Shown one piece after another: positions 1 through 10,126 of a DNA stretch of 57,859 nucleotides. The first letter of the stretch is position 1. Each line of letters starts with the position of its first letter. The notes below the pieces were generated by a model. That model ran no database searches. It had not been told where the DNA came from and saw only the letters and a program-made list of their open reading frames with translations. This DNA comes from Streptomyces rubiginosohelvolus (GTDB lineage Bacteria; Actinomycetota; Actinomycetes; Streptomycetales; Streptomycetaceae): positions 197,031 through 254,889 of the forward strand of contig NZ_BMTW01000010.1 in the NCBI RefSeq assembly GCF_014649875.1, written 5' to 3'. Made by a program: the position numbers and the translations under genes.

Positions 1-891
1 TCAGGCGAACGTGTCGCACCGCTCCATGTCGCCCGTGCGGAACCCGGTGGAGAACCACTGCTGCCGCTGCGCGGCCGAACCGTGCGTCCACGACTCCGGG
101 GTGACCCGGCCCTGGTACCGCTCCTGGATCCGGTCGTCGCCGACCGCGGCCGCCGCGTCCAGGCCGTCCCGGATGTCCGCCCGGGTCAGCTCGGTGATCA
201 GCGGCCGGCCCGTCGACTCGTCCGGTGTCGTCGTGGCGTGGTGCGCCCAGACCCCGGCGTAGCAGTCGGCCTGCAGCTCCACCCTTACCGCGTTGCTGTT
301 CTCGCCCTGCCGCCCGTCCTGCGACCGGCCCAGCGTGCCCATCAGGTTCTGCACATGGTGGCCGTACTCGTGCGCCACCACGTAGGCCTGCGCGAACGGG
401 CCGCCGCTGGAGCCGAACTTCGTCCGCAGGTCCTCGAAGAAACCGAGGTCCAGATAGACCTTCCGGTCGCCGGGGCAGTAGAACGGCCCGACCGCCGAGG
501 TGGCAGCTCCGCAGGCGGTGCCCACCTGCTGGCTGAACAGGACCGTGCGGGCCCCCGCGTACATGGCGTCCCGCCGCTGGAACTCCAGCCGCCAGAAGTC
601 CTGCACGCTGTTGACCACCGCCACCGTCCGGCAGTCCTCCCGGCTGTTCGCGTCCTGCCCCTTCAGACAGCTCTCCTGCACCTGCCCGGCCGACGAGGCG
701 GTCGCCGCCGGGTCGGCGCCGTCGGAGGAGAGCCCCAGCTGATCGGGGCCCACGCCGAAGAGCAGGCCCAGGATCAGGGCGATCACCCCGGCGATTCCCC
801 CGCCCACGGTGGCCCGCCCGCCCGGGATCCGGCTGCCGCGGACGTCTTGGACCTCGGAGGTGTCCAGATCGGCGTCGTCGTCGAACTGCAC
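1..891 (-). CDS. Neutral zinc metallopeptidase (YpfJ type), membrane-anchored
   Basis: A 296-aa protein with a GTG start and its stop at the very edge of the window. An acidic N-terminus (residues 1-20) is followed by one Gly/Ile/Leu-rich transmembrane segment near residues 30-48 and a spacer, then the catalytic domain. The zinc site is HEYGHH at H174-H179 (HExxH), followed by a region with ELQADCYAGVWAH that supplies the downstream ligand typical of the YpfJ/zinc-metallopeptidase family. The predicted topology is a type II membrane protein with the peptidase outside the cell. Substrates are unknown. It is divergent from the ABC-F gene. Confidence 0.9.
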   Translation of the reverse strand: MQFDDDADLDTSEVQDVRGSRIPGGRATVGGGIAGVIALILGLLFGVGPDQLGLSSDGADPAATASSAGQVQESCLKGQDANSREDCRTVAVVNSVQDFWRLEFQRRDAMYAGARTVLFSQQVGTACGAATSAVGPFYCPGDRKVYLDLGFFEDLRTKFGSSGGPFAQAYVVAHEYGHHVQNLMGTLGRSQDGRQGENSNAVRVELQADCYAGVWAHHATTTPDESTGRPLITELTRADIRDGLDAAAAVGDDRIQERYQGRVTPESWTHGSAAQRQQWFSTGFRTGDMERCDTFA

Positions 892-997
892 GCTCGCACC
901 ACCCTCGGGATCGGGCGGGCGACGGCGTGCCGCCCTGGGGCGAGTATCGGACGGTTCGTCCCACCGGGCACGCGGAAAAGCAGTTGCGCACCGCCAG

Positions 998-1033
998 TAG
1001 AATGGCCCTATGGCCTACCTCCTTGTGCATTAG
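998..1033 (+). promoter_or_regulatory. Leaderless promoter with 7-codon mini-ORF upstream of ABC-F gene
   Basis: TAGAAT at 998-1003 is a good -10 box. Seven bases later an ATG (1010) opens a 7-codon frame, MAYLLVH, stopping at 1033. This would be the 5' end of a leaderless transcript leading into the ABC-F gene 61 bases downstream. Drug-responsive ABC-F genes are often controlled by such upstream peptides, but here the mini-ORF's translation and any attenuation are inference. No clear -35 is visible. Confidence 0.35.
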
Positions 1034-1094
1034 CGGCGTCGAGAGACCTCCGCCCTCGTCCCTCCGCCGTCCTGACTGCCCTGGAGTTTTTCCC

Positions 1095-2693
<1,599 letters not shown>

Positions 2694-2834
2694 TCCACCG
2701 GGGCGACTGCCCGATTCACCGGGGATAGATCATTCGGCCTACGCGTGATCCGTCATCTGCGTGAGAGCGTCTCGTACTCCGGTGGTGCGCCCGGCGCTCA
2801 CCCGTCGCACGCCCCTTTTCCGGGTGCTCCTCCC

Positions 2835-2880
2835 CGCACGGCCCTGACCTGCCGGTTCTCCGGTCGGTGAGGGCCGTGCG
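2835..2880 (+). terminator. Terminator hairpin after ABC-F gene
   Basis: An 11-bp perfect outer stem (2835-2845 with 2870-2880) encloses a second small CCGG/CCGG stem. It has no U-tract, as is usual in Streptomyces. The rest of the 342-base gap 2694-3035 holds nothing else I can identify except a GATC at 2993-2996 near the gbn start. Confidence 0.55.
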
Positions 2881-3035
2881 CCCTCGTGCGCCCGCGGGAA
2901 TCAGGGATTCCGCTCGTGTCGACGCGCCTCTCGTCAGGGAAACCGCTCGCACCGACCTTGCCGAATGGGTGGCCAGGAAGCGCGGGAGGGGTGATCATGA
3001 GAAGTCCAGAGCGCACTTCCCATGAGGAGGCACGG

Positions 3036-3257
3036 GTGGCCGAGACTCTGAAGAAGGGCAGCCGGGTTACCGGCGCCGCGCGTGACAAGCTCGCGGCAGA
3101 CCTGAAGAAGAAGTACGACTCCGGTGCGAGCATCAGGGCGCTGGCCGAGGAAACCGGCCGCTCCTACGGGTTCGTCCACCGGATGCTCAGCGAGTCCGGA
3201 GTGACGCTGCGGGGACGCGGCGGCGCGACACGGGGCAAGAAGGCCGCTTCGGCCTGA
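3036..3257 (+). CDS. gbn: Gbn, GATC-binding nucleoid-associated protein (small HTH protein)
   Basis: A 73-aa basic protein starting at GTG 3036, six bases after AGGAGG. An upstream in-frame ATG at 2998 lacks such a site. It has a Lys-rich N-terminus, then a helix-turn-helix (about residues 25-55: SIRALAEETGRSYGFVHRML), then an Arg/Gly/Lys-rich tail. Length and sequence match the actinobacterial protein described as Gbn (SCO1839), which binds GATC-centred sites across the chromosome and affects development and antibiotic production. That function is family knowledge. The gene is monocistronic here, between two hairpins. Confidence 0.85.
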   Translation: MAETLKKGSRVTGAARDKLAADLKKKYDSGASIRALAEETGRSYGFVHRMLSESGVTLRGRGGATRGKKAASA

Positions 3258-3313
3258 GGCCTCAGAATTTCGGCGTCGTCGGCGTCATTCGGGACCGACG
3301 GATTTCGGGGTGG

Positions 3314-3345
3314 CCACCCGGCTGACCGCAAGGTCGCCCGGGTGG
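3314..3345 (+). terminator. Terminator hairpin after gbn
   Basis: CCACCCGG (3314-3321) pairs with CCGGGTGG (3338-3345). An inner GACC/GGTC stem and a GCAA-type tetraloop complete the hairpin. It lies between gbn and the enoyl-CoA hydratase gene. Confidence 0.6.
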
Positions 3346-3401
3346 TTACTGTTCAGTCACTTACTACCGAGTGCTGACTGCACCCCATCCGGAGGCGCCC
3401 C

Positions 3402-4193
3402 ATGACCTCGCTCGACACTGTGCTCGACAAGGACGGCGTACGGCTCACCGTCGACGATGCCGTCGCCACGGTGACGCTCACCAACCCGGCCAAGCGCAAC
3501 GCTCAGTCTCCCGCTCTGTGGCGGGCGTTGACCGAGGCCGGACGGGCGCTGCCCGGCACGGTGCGGGTCGTGGTGCTCCGCGGCGAGGGCAAGTCCTTCT
3601 CCGCCGGCCTCGACCGGCAGGCCTTCACCCCCGAAGGCTTCGACGGCGAGCCGTCGTTCCTCGACATGGCGCGCGGCCCGGAGGCCGAGCTCGACGCGAC
3701 CATCGCCGAGTACCAGGAGGCGTTCACCTGGTGGCGCCGCAACGACCTCGTGTCGATCGCCACGGTCCAGGGCCACGCCATCGGCGCCGGCTTCCAGCTC
3801 GCCCTCGCCTGCGATCTGCGGATCGTCGCCGAGGACGTGCAGTTCGCCATGCGCGAGACCAGCCTCGGTCTCGTCCCCGACCTCACGGGCACCCACCCCC
3901 TGGTGAACCTCGTGGGGTACGCCCGCGCGCTCGAAATCTGCGCCACGGGCCGCTTCGTCCACGCGGAGGAGGCCGAGCGCACCGGCCTCGCCAACCTCGT
4001 GGTCCCCGCCGACCAGCTCGACGCGGCGGCCCGCGACCTCGCCGGGGCCCTGCTGGCGGCACCCCGCGACGCCGTCGTCGAGACGAAGGCCCTCCTCGCC
4101 GGCGCGCTCTCCCGCGACTACGAGCAGCAGCGCGTCGCCGAGCGCGCCGCCCAGGGCCGCCGGCTCCGCGACCTGGCGGGCATCACCGACTGA
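3402..4193 (+). CDS. Enoyl-CoA hydratase/isomerase (crotonase) family protein
   Basis: A 263-aa crotonase-fold protein with its ATG seven bases after GGAGG. Hallmarks are the N-terminal strand region ending in AKRNAQS, the oxyanion-hole segments GEGKSFSAGLDRQAF and GHAIGAGFQLALACDLRI, and the MRETSLGLVPDLTGTHPL stretch. Many crotonases have a glutamate in the last region for hydration. Here E and D residues are present but their role is not assignable, so hydratase versus isomerase is open. It likely acts on acyl-CoA thioesters in the cytosol. It is a single gene facing a convergent neighbour. Confidence 0.88.
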   Translation: MTSLDTVLDKDGVRLTVDDAVATVTLTNPAKRNAQSPALWRALTEAGRALPGTVRVVVLRGEGKSFSAGLDRQAFTPEGFDGEPSFLDMARGPEAELDATIAEYQEAFTWWRRNDLVSIATVQGHAIGAGFQLALACDLRIVAEDVQFAMRETSLGLVPDLTGTHPLVNLVGYARALEICATGRFVHAEEAERTGLANLVVPADQLDAAARDLAGALLAAPRDAVVETKALLAGALSRDYEQQRVAERAAQGRRLRDLAGITD

Positions 4194-4230
4194 CACCTGG
4201 CACCCCACGAAGGCCCGCGAACGGCGGCTG

Positions 4231-5061
4231 TCATACGCCGCTGTCCCGGCCGGGCTCCGCCCCCGGAGCCCGGCCCGCCCCCACCACGTCCGTGACCAGC
4301 ACCGACACCGGCAGCCGTTCCTCCGTGGCCGCCGCCACCGCCGTACGCACCGACCGGGCGACATCCAGCGCCCGGTGGTCCCCGGCCGTCGCCACCTCGA
4401 CCCGTACGTGGTCCCGCGCGGTATGCACCGGGCTGCCCAGGACCCGGGTCAGCGAGACGACGCCCGGCACCCCGGCGGCCGCCTTCGCCGCCGGATCCTC
4501 CGGCTCCGCGCCCCGGGCCGGCGGCGCGGCCGGGGTCACGGTCACCTGATCGGACGCACCGTCCTCCAGCAATGCCGTCACCGTCAGGTCCACCTCGGCG
4601 ATCTCCAGGCCCAGCCGGGCCGCGGCGGCCGTCAGGAGCGCCGCGCGCAGGGCCGCGGCGGTGTCCGGCAGCGGCCGGTCCGGGGCCGCCGCGAACTCCG
4701 CCTCGATCCGCAGCGGCCCCGGTGGCAGCGCGCTCGGCGGAGCCGGGGGCGCCCCCGGGCCTCCCGGGTCCGCAGAGGCCCCCGCACCAGCGGGGCCGCC
4801 CCCGGCGCCCGCGCCCGCCACCGGGTCACCCTCCACCGTGCCCTCCACGGGAACCGCTTCCTCCGCCAGGCCGATCCGCAGCTGCCCGAGCACCGCCCCC
4901 GGGTGGGCCGCCGCCCCGCGCAGCACCGACGCGGCAGCCGTCTCCGCGATCCACACGCCGTCCGCCGGACCGCCCAGCGGCAGCAGCCGGCCCAGGCCCA
5001 GCCGTTCCCGTACCCCAGCGGTCCATTCGTCGGCCCTCCGCGGGCCCCGCGCCGTTGTCAT
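4231..5061 (-). CDS. Conserved actinobacterial protein divergent from the Asp23 cluster
   Basis: 276 aa from ATG 5061. It has an N-terminal region with an Asp23-like flavour (residues ~20-70), then a Gly/Ala/Pro-rich low-complexity stretch (~75-120). It ends in a C-terminal part with ALDVARSVRTAVAAATEE and LPVSVLVTDVV, which resembles the repeated strand-helix-strand of Asp23/Gls24 domains. No signal peptide or membrane segment is seen. It sits head-to-head with the Asp23 operon (93-base gap), so a shared regulatory region and envelope-stress role are plausible. Streptomyces homologues carry uninformative names. No function is proved. Confidence 0.7.
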   Translation of the reverse strand: MTTARGPRRADEWTAGVRERLGLGRLLPLGGPADGVWIAETAAASVLRGAAAHPGAVLGQLRIGLAEEAVPVEGTVEGDPVAGAGAGGGPAGAGASADPGGPGAPPAPPSALPPGPLRIEAEFAAAPDRPLPDTAAALRAALLTAAAARLGLEIAEVDLTVTALLEDGASDQVTVTPAAPPARGAEPEDPAAKAAAGVPGVVSLTRVLGSPVHTARDHVRVEVATAGDHRALDVARSVRTAVAAATEERLPVSVLVTDVVGAGRAPGAEPGRDSGV

Positions 5062-5154
5062 CCCCCCAGCCTGCCGTATCCACGGCGCGGGATGGGGAAA
5101 GCGCACTTAACGTGGGCACGGAAGTCCAACCCTGTCCCGAAGGGAAGAGCGGCG

Positions 5155-5625
5155 ATGACTGAGAGTTCACAGCGCAACAACCCCACCGGCGGTGCGGGCG
5201 ACAAGTCCCTCGGCAAGCGCGGCGGCGGTGACCCCGGGACCCGGGGCCGCACCACCATCGCCGACGGCGTCGTCGAGAAGATCGCCGGAATGGCGGCACG
5301 CGATGTCGTCGGCGTCCACGCCATGGGCAGCGGCCTGTCGCGGACGTTCGGCGCGGTCCGCGACCGGGTCCCCGGCGGCGGCAAGTCCGTCACCCGCGGC
5401 GTGAAGGCGGAGGTTGGCGAGTCCCAGGCGGCCCTCGACCTGGAGATCGTCGTCGACTACGGCGTGTCCATCGCCGACGTGGCCCGCGACGTCCGCGAGA
5501 ACGTCATCTCCGCGGTGGAGCGCATGACCGGTCTTGAAGTCGTCGAGGTCAACATCGCGGTCAGCGACGTCAAGCTGCCCGACGAGGACGACGACGAGGA
5601 CGAGAGCGAACAGCGAGTTCAGTAG
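5155..5625 (+). CDS. Asp23/Gls24 family envelope stress response protein
   Basis: 156 aa. ATG 5155 follows a GA-rich ribosome site. After a flexible polar N-terminus (~1-35), the Asp23 domain runs from TTIADGVVEKIAGMAARDVVG to GLEVVEVNIAVSDV. It ends with an acidic tail (DEDDDEDESE). Asp23-type proteins are soluble but held at the membrane through AmaP in Firmicutes. AmaP and other Asp23-like partners are encoded downstream here, so the same assembly is inferred. It is the first gene of a five-gene run. Confidence 0.9.
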   Translation: MTESSQRNNPTGGAGDKSLGKRGGGDPGTRGRTTIADGVVEKIAGMAARDVVGVHAMGSGLSRTFGAVRDRVPGGGKSVTRGVKAEVGESQAALDLEIVVDYGVSIADVARDVRENVISAVERMTGLEVVEVNIAVSDVKLPDEDDDEDESEQRVQ

Positions 5626-5669
5626 CCCTTCCGCACCTCCGTCGCACGGCAGTTGAGGAGAGAGACACG

Positions 5670-5861
5670 ATGAGCATGGCTGTCGCCGGTCTGCTGGCCG
5701 GCATGGCGCTCGGATTCGCCGGCTATTTCGGCGGTTTCGGAGCCTTCGTACTGGTGGCCGCGCTGGGCGCGATCGGCTTCATCGCCGGCCGCTTCCTGGA
5801 CGGTGACCTGGAGCCCGGCGACTTCTTCCGGAGTCGCGATCGCGGCGACCGGCGACGGTGA
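5670..5861 (+). CDS. Small hydrophobic membrane protein of Asp23 operon (DUF2273-like)
   Basis: 63 aa with an AGGAGAG ribosome site. Residues 5-45 are almost entirely hydrophobic and Gly/Ala-rich and form two short membrane spans. A charged tail rich in D, R and E follows. Firmicute asp23 operons contain a similarly small DUF2273 membrane protein between asp23 and amaP, so I infer an equivalent. Its stop overlaps the next gene's GTG by four bases (translational coupling). Confidence 0.75.
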   Translation: MSMAVAGLLAGMALGFAGYFGGFGAFVLVAALGAIGFIAGRFLDGDLEPGDFFRSRDRGDRRR

Positions 5862-6208
5862 CGGCGGTGACCGGCCGGGTCGCCGCCGCCGAACGGGGCG
5901 AGACCCGGATCGCCGACCGTGTCGTCGCCAAGATCGCCGCCCAGGCGGCGAAGGAAGCGGTCGAGGAACTGCCCGCCGACGGGGCGTCGCCGCGTGCCAC
6001 GGTGACCGTGCACCGCGACGCCGCCCGGGTCCGGGTCAGCCTGGAGCTCGGCTACCCCAGCGACATCGGCCGCCAGTGCGGTGCCGTACGCCGCCGGGTC
6101 GCCCAGCGGGTCAAGGCGCTGGCAGGGATGGAGGTGCCCGAAGTGGCCGTCCAGGTCGAACGGCTGCACCCCGCCGGAGCGAACGCCGCACACGGGAGGA
6201 TCCGATGA
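5858..6208 (+). CDS. Second Asp23/Gls24-family protein
   Basis: 116 aa starting at GTG 5858 (GTGA overlap). It is a compact Asp23 domain: GETRIADRVVAKIAAQAAKE at residues ~14-35, a VTVHRDAARVRVSLELGYP strand pair, then AQRVKALAGMEVPEVAVQVE. It lacks the long polar ends of the first Asp23 protein. A pair of divergent Asp23 paralogues in one operon suggests hetero-oligomers. This is inference. Confidence 0.85.
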   Translation: MTAVTGRVAAAERGETRIADRVVAKIAAQAAKEAVEELPADGASPRATVTVHRDAARVRVSLELGYPSDIGRQCGAVRRRVAQRVKALAGMEVPEVAVQVERLHPAGANAAHGRIR

Positions 6209-6888
6209 CCGACCCCGGCGAACCGACCGGCTCCACCCGACGGATGCCCACCGTGGAACCGGGCGGCGACGACGCGCGCACCCCCGCCCCGGACGCGCCG
6301 GCCGACGCCCGCGAACCGGTCCCCACCCTGGAGCGGGGCGACGGAAGGGCCGGCCGCTTCTGGTCCGCCCGCCGGGTCCCGGCCGCCCTGCTGGCCCTCG
6401 TGCTCCTCGGCGCGGCCGGACTGCTCCTCTACGACATCGCCGCCGTACGGGCCGATCACCCGGCCATGCAGTGGCGGCGCTCCCTCGCCGACGGCCTGGC
6501 CGAACAGCGCCTGGATGACACCCCCGTGCTCATCGGAGCCGGGGTGGCCGCGGCGATCGGCCTCTGGCTGATCCTGCTGGCCCTCACCCCCGGGCTGCGT
6601 GACCTGCTGCCGATGCGCCGCGACCGCGCCGACATCCGGGCCGGACTCGACCGCACCGCCGCGGCCCTCGTGCTGCGGGACCGGGCCGTCGAGGTGTCCG
6701 GCGTGCAGTCCGTACGGGTCAGGATGGGACGGCGGAAGGCGAAGGTGCGGGCCCTCTCGCACTTCCGGGAACTCGACGACGTGCGGACCGACCTGGACTC
6801 CGCGATGGAGAAGGCCGTCCGGGAACTGGGCCTGGCCAGGCCGCCGGCCCTCTCCGTCCAGGTGCACCGACCGGCGAAGAAGGGATGA
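6205..6888 (+). CDS. DUF6286-type membrane protein of Asp23 operon
   Basis: 227 aa, with an ATGA overlap on both sides. A Pro/Asp-rich cytosolic N-terminus (1-50) precedes two transmembrane helices (around 55-78 and 112-133) separated by a loop containing HPAMQWRRSLADGL. A C-terminal soluble domain (~140-227) has an Asp23-like ending, VSGVQSVRVRMGRRKAKVRA. Streptomyces homologues are labelled DUF6286. It is probably a membrane partner for the Asp23 proteins. Confidence 0.75.
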   Translation: MTDPGEPTGSTRRMPTVEPGGDDARTPAPDAPADAREPVPTLERGDGRAGRFWSARRVPAALLALVLLGAAGLLLYDIAAVRADHPAMQWRRSLADGLAEQRLDDTPVLIGAGVAAAIGLWLILLALTPGLRDLLPMRRDRADIRAGLDRTAAALVLRDRAVEVSGVQSVRVRMGRRKAKVRALSHFRELDDVRTDLDSAMEKAVRELGLARPPALSVQVHRPAKKG

Positions 6889-7472
6889 GCCGTATGCGCT
6901 CCACCGTCAACCGGGTCCTGCTGGCCCTGGCCGGACTGGTGCTCGTCGCCGTCGGCGGAGCCGTGCTCGCCACCGGCCTCGGCGCGTCCGTACCGTCCTG
7001 GTCGCCCTGGGACGGCAAGAGCGACGTCCTGCTCAGCGTGGCCGACCGGCACCGCTGGCGCGACGAGGGCTGGTGGTGGCCGGTCGTGATCGCCGTCCTG
7101 GCCGTCCTCGTGGTCCTCGCCCTGTGGTGGTTCTTCGCCCAGTTCCGCCGCGGCCGGCTCACCGAGGTCCTGGTGGACAGCGGCGACGGCGAAGGGGCCC
7201 AGCTGCGGGGCCGGGCCCTGGAGGGTGTGCTCGTCCAGGAGGCGGGCGAGCTGGACGGAGTGGCCCGCGCCCAGGCGATGCTGACCGGCCGCCGCACCGA
7301 GCCCCGGTCCCGGCTCCGGCTGCTGATGGAGCCGCACGCCGCGCCGCTCGGGACGCTGAAGGCGGTCGCCGACGGGGCGCTGGCGCACGCACGCGATTCG
7401 GCCGGTCTGGACGAGCTCCCCGCCGAGGTGCGCCTCAAGGCCGTCAAGCACCGCGCGGAACGGGTGTCCTGA
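6885..7472 (+). CDS. amaP: AmaP-like alkaline shock response membrane anchor protein
   Basis: 195 aa, overlapping the previous gene by ATGA. It has two membrane helices (about 8-32 and 62-88). The extracytoplasmic loop between them is rich in Trp and polar residues, and a C-terminal cytosolic domain of ~105 residues follows. This topology and context match AmaP, which anchors Asp23 at the membrane in Staphylococcus. It is the last gene of the cluster and meets the SDR gene tail-to-tail with a 30-base gap. Confidence 0.75.
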   Translation: MSRMRSTVNRVLLALAGLVLVAVGGAVLATGLGASVPSWSPWDGKSDVLLSVADRHRWRDEGWWWPVVIAVLAVLVVLALWWFFAQFRRGRLTEVLVDSGDGEGAQLRGRALEGVLVQEAGELDGVARAQAMLTGRRTEPRSRLRLLMEPHAAPLGTLKAVADGALAHARDSAGLDELPAEVRLKAVKHRAERVS

Positions 7473-7502
7473 CGGCCCAGCGGCGTACTGGGGCCTGCGG
7501 GC

Positions 7503-8258
7503 TCAGAAGCCGTGCCGGTAGCCGCCGTCGACCGGGACCATGATGCCCGTGAGGTACGAGGCGGCGGGGGAGAGCAGGAAGGCCGCGGTCTTCCCGAACT
7601 CCTCCGGCGTCCCGTAGCGTCGCAGCGGGATCCGCGCCTCGTTCGCGGTGCGGGCGGCCTCCGCGTCGCCGGACAGCGCGTCCAGCTCGCGGACCCGGTC
7701 GGTGTCGATCCGGGCGGGCAGCACGCCCACGACCCGGATGCCGCGCGGGCCCAACTCGTCGGCGAGCGACTTGGCGAAACCGGCGAGACCGGGACGCAGT
7801 CCGTTGGAGATGGTCAGCCCCGCGATCGGCTCGTGGACCGACCCGGAGAGCACGAAGCCGATCGCGCCGCCCTCGCCGAGCGCGGCCGCCGCCGTCCGGG
7901 CCAGCCGTACCGCTCCCAGGAACACCGTCTCGAACGCCGTCTGCCACTGGTCGTCCGTGTTGTCCGCGAGGAAGCCGGGGGCGGGTCCGCCGACGCTGAC
8001 GAGGATGCCGTCGAGCCGCCCGAAACGTTCCCTCGCGGTGTCCACGAGGCGTTGGGCGGCGCTCGGGTCGGCGTTGTCGGCGGCGAGCCCCAGTACGTCC
8101 CCGCCCAGCTCGGCGGCGGCCTCCTCGACGGACTTCTCGTCCCGGCCGGTGATGATCACCTTCGCTCCGTCGGCGGCCAGCGCCCGGGCCGTGGCGTTGC
8201 CGAGGCCCCGGGTCGCTCCGGTGACGATGTAGACGCGGTCCTTCAATCCAAGATCCAT
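7503..8258 (-). CDS. SDR family oxidoreductase
   Basis: 251 aa. Classical short-chain dehydrogenase features are a TGATRGLGNATA nucleotide-binding turn near residue 12, an ILVSVGGPAPG segment in place of the usual NNAG, a serine in FVLSGSVHEP, and a C-terminal LTGIMVPVDGGYRHGF ending. The usual YxxxK catalytic pair is not obvious: the corresponding region reads LTISNGLRPGLAGFAKSL, so the tyrosine appears replaced. It lies four bases downstream of the GH15 gene, so it is probably co-transcribed. Substrate is unknown. Confidence 0.85.
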   Translation of the reverse strand: MDLGLKDRVYIVTGATRGLGNATARALAADGAKVIITGRDEKSVEEAAAELGGDVLGLAADNADPSAAQRLVDTARERFGRLDGILVSVGGPAPGFLADNTDDQWQTAFETVFLGAVRLARTAAAALGEGGAIGFVLSGSVHEPIAGLTISNGLRPGLAGFAKSLADELGPRGIRVVGVLPARIDTDRVRELDALSGDAEAARTANEARIPLRRYGTPEEFGKTAAFLLSPAASYLTGIMVPVDGGYRHGF

Positions 8259-8262
8259 GGCC

Positions 8263-10056
8263 CTATCCTGCCGGGTCGTCCCCGGCGAGGTCGACAGCGG
8301 AGTTCACCAGTCCGATATGACTGAAGGCCTGCGGGAAGTTGCCGAGCTGCCGCCCCGCCGCCACGTCGTACTCCTCCGCCAGCAGCCCCATGTCGTTGCG
8401 CAGCTCCAGCAGATGCTCGAACAGCTCGCGCGCCTCGTCCGGCCTGCCGATCCGCTGCAACGCGTCGACCAGCCAGAACGAGCAGGCGAGGAACGCCCCT
8501 TCGTCGCCCGGCAGTCCGTCCACCGAGGCGCCCTCGGTGCTGTAGCGGCGGACCAGCCCGTCGCTGCCCAGCTCGGCGCGGACCGCGTCGACCGTGCCGA
8601 TCACCCGGGGGTCGTCCGGCGGCAGGAACCCGGTCCGCACGATGAGCAGCGTCGAGGCGTCCAGCTCCCGTGAACCGTAGGACTGGGTGAAGGTGTTCCG
8701 CTCGGGGTCGTACCCCTTCTCGCAGACCTCGGCGTGCACGGCGTCCCGCATCGCCCGCCACCGGTCGGCGTCGCCGGGCAGCTCCGGGTTCTCCTCCAGC
8801 GAGCGCACCGCCCGGTCGGCGGCGACCCACGCCATCACCTTGGAGTGCACGAAGTGCCGCCGCGCGCCCCGGATCTCCCACAGCCCTTCGTCCGGCTCAC
8901 GCCAGCTCGACTCCAGGAAGCCGAGCAGGCTGAGCTGGAGGTTCCAGGCGTGCGGTTTGTCGTCGAGCCCGGCGACGCGGGCGAGGCGGAGCGCGTCGAT
9001 GACCTCGCCGTACACATCGAGCTGACGCTGACGCACGGCCGCGTTCCCGATCCGCACCGGACGGGAGTGCTCGTATCCGGAGAGCCACGGCAGCTCCATC
9101 TCGGGGAGCCGGCGCTCACCCGCCAGCCCGTACATGATCTGGAGGTCGGCCGGGTCCCCGGCGACGGCCCGCAGCAGCCAGTCCCGCCAGGCCTCCGCCT
9201 CGTCCAGATAGCCGGCCGAGACCATCGCCCCGAGGCTCAGCGTGGCGTCCCGCAGCCAGCAGAAGCGGTAGTCCCAGTTCCGCACGCCGCCGATCTCCTC
9301 CGGCAACGAGGTGGTCGGGGCCGCCACGATGCCGCCGGTCGGGGCGTACGTCAGCGCCTTCAGCGTGATCAGCGAACGCAGCACCGCGTCGCGGTAGGGC
9401 CCCTCGTACGTGCACCGCTCGGTCCACTTCGCCCAGTCGTGCAGCGTGTGTTTCAGCGCCTTGTGCGGGTCGATCAGCTTCGGGCGCGGCGAGTGCGAGG
9501 GGTGCCAGGTCAGCACGAACGCCACGCTCTCGCCCTCGGCGACGGTGAACGAGGAGCAGGTGCTGAACTGCTGGCCCCACGTCTTGACCGCCGGTTCGCT
9601 GCGCAGCCACACGGAGTCGGGCCCCGCGACGGCGACCCGGTGGCCGTGGGACTTGCGCACCCAGGGCACCACGGACCCGAAGTCGAAGCGCAGCCGCAGC
9701 ACCGAGCTCATGTCGACGGTGCCGCTGACGCCCTCGACGATCCGCATCAGGTCCGGCGCCTTGTCGCGCTGCGGCATGAAGTCGATGACCTTCACCGTGC
9801 CGGTCCGCGTCTCCCAGTACGTCTCCAGGACCAGGGAGTCCTTCACATAGGCGCGCCGGGCGCAGGCGTCCGAGGGGCCCGCTCCCTTGGGCGCGATGCG
9901 CCAGTGGCCGTTCTCCTCGGTGCCGAGCAGGGCGGCGAAGCAGGCGCCGGAGTCGAAGCGGGGCAGGCAGAGCCAGTCGACGGAACCGTTCCTGCCGACG
10001 AGCGCGGCGGTCTGGAGATCGCCGATCAGGGCGTAGTCCTCGATGCGTGGGGTCAC
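8263..10056 (-). CDS. Glycoside hydrolase family 15 protein (trehalase/glucoamylase-like)
   Basis: 597 aa from GTG 10056. This start is chosen because the conserved N-terminus IEDYALIGDLQTAALVGRNG begins right after it. GH15 landmarks include GSVDWLCLPRFDS, IGGVRNWDYRFCWLRDA (substrate-binding and catalytic region), an E-rich (alpha/alpha)6-barrel segment, and FLACSFWLVDAL near the end. There is no signal peptide, so it is cytosolic. Actinobacterial proteins of this size are often trehalases or alpha-glucoside hydrolases. The sugar cannot be decided from sequence. Confidence 0.9.
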   Translation of the reverse strand: MTPRIEDYALIGDLQTAALVGRNGSVDWLCLPRFDSGACFAALLGTEENGHWRIAPKGAGPSDACARRAYVKDSLVLETYWETRTGTVKVIDFMPQRDKAPDLMRIVEGVSGTVDMSSVLRLRFDFGSVVPWVRKSHGHRVAVAGPDSVWLRSEPAVKTWGQQFSTCSSFTVAEGESVAFVLTWHPSHSPRPKLIDPHKALKHTLHDWAKWTERCTYEGPYRDAVLRSLITLKALTYAPTGGIVAAPTTSLPEEIGGVRNWDYRFCWLRDATLSLGAMVSAGYLDEAEAWRDWLLRAVAGDPADLQIMYGLAGERRLPEMELPWLSGYEHSRPVRIGNAAVRQRQLDVYGEVIDALRLARVAGLDDKPHAWNLQLSLLGFLESSWREPDEGLWEIRGARRHFVHSKVMAWVAADRAVRSLEENPELPGDADRWRAMRDAVHAEVCEKGYDPERNTFTQSYGSRELDASTLLIVRTGFLPPDDPRVIGTVDAVRAELGSDGLVRRYSTEGASVDGLPGDEGAFLACSFWLVDALQRIGRPDEARELFEHLLELRNDMGLLAEEYDVAAGRQLGNFPQAFSHIGLVNSAVDLAGDDPAG

Positions 10057-10060
10057 GCCA

Positions 10061-10089
10061 GGCGTTTTCCCGAACCGGGCCGTTGTCAA
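10061..10089 (-). promoter_or_regulatory. Candidate promoter for GH15 gene (perfect TTGACA -35)
   Basis: Reading the minus strand, a perfect TTGACA lies at 10089-10084, with a weak -10 (AACGCC) 17 bases later. The predicted start falls at or next to the GTG at 10056. There is no Shine-Dalgarno, consistent with a leaderless mRNA. Confidence 0.35.
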
Positions 10090-10126
10090 CCAGCCCGTGT
10101 GACCCGACGGGTGTGTGCCGTGGGTC

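Noticed and set aside
7503..8258. Second functional SDR assumed to be FabG-like
   Set aside because: The YxxxK pair is not evident, so a fatty acid role was not claimed.
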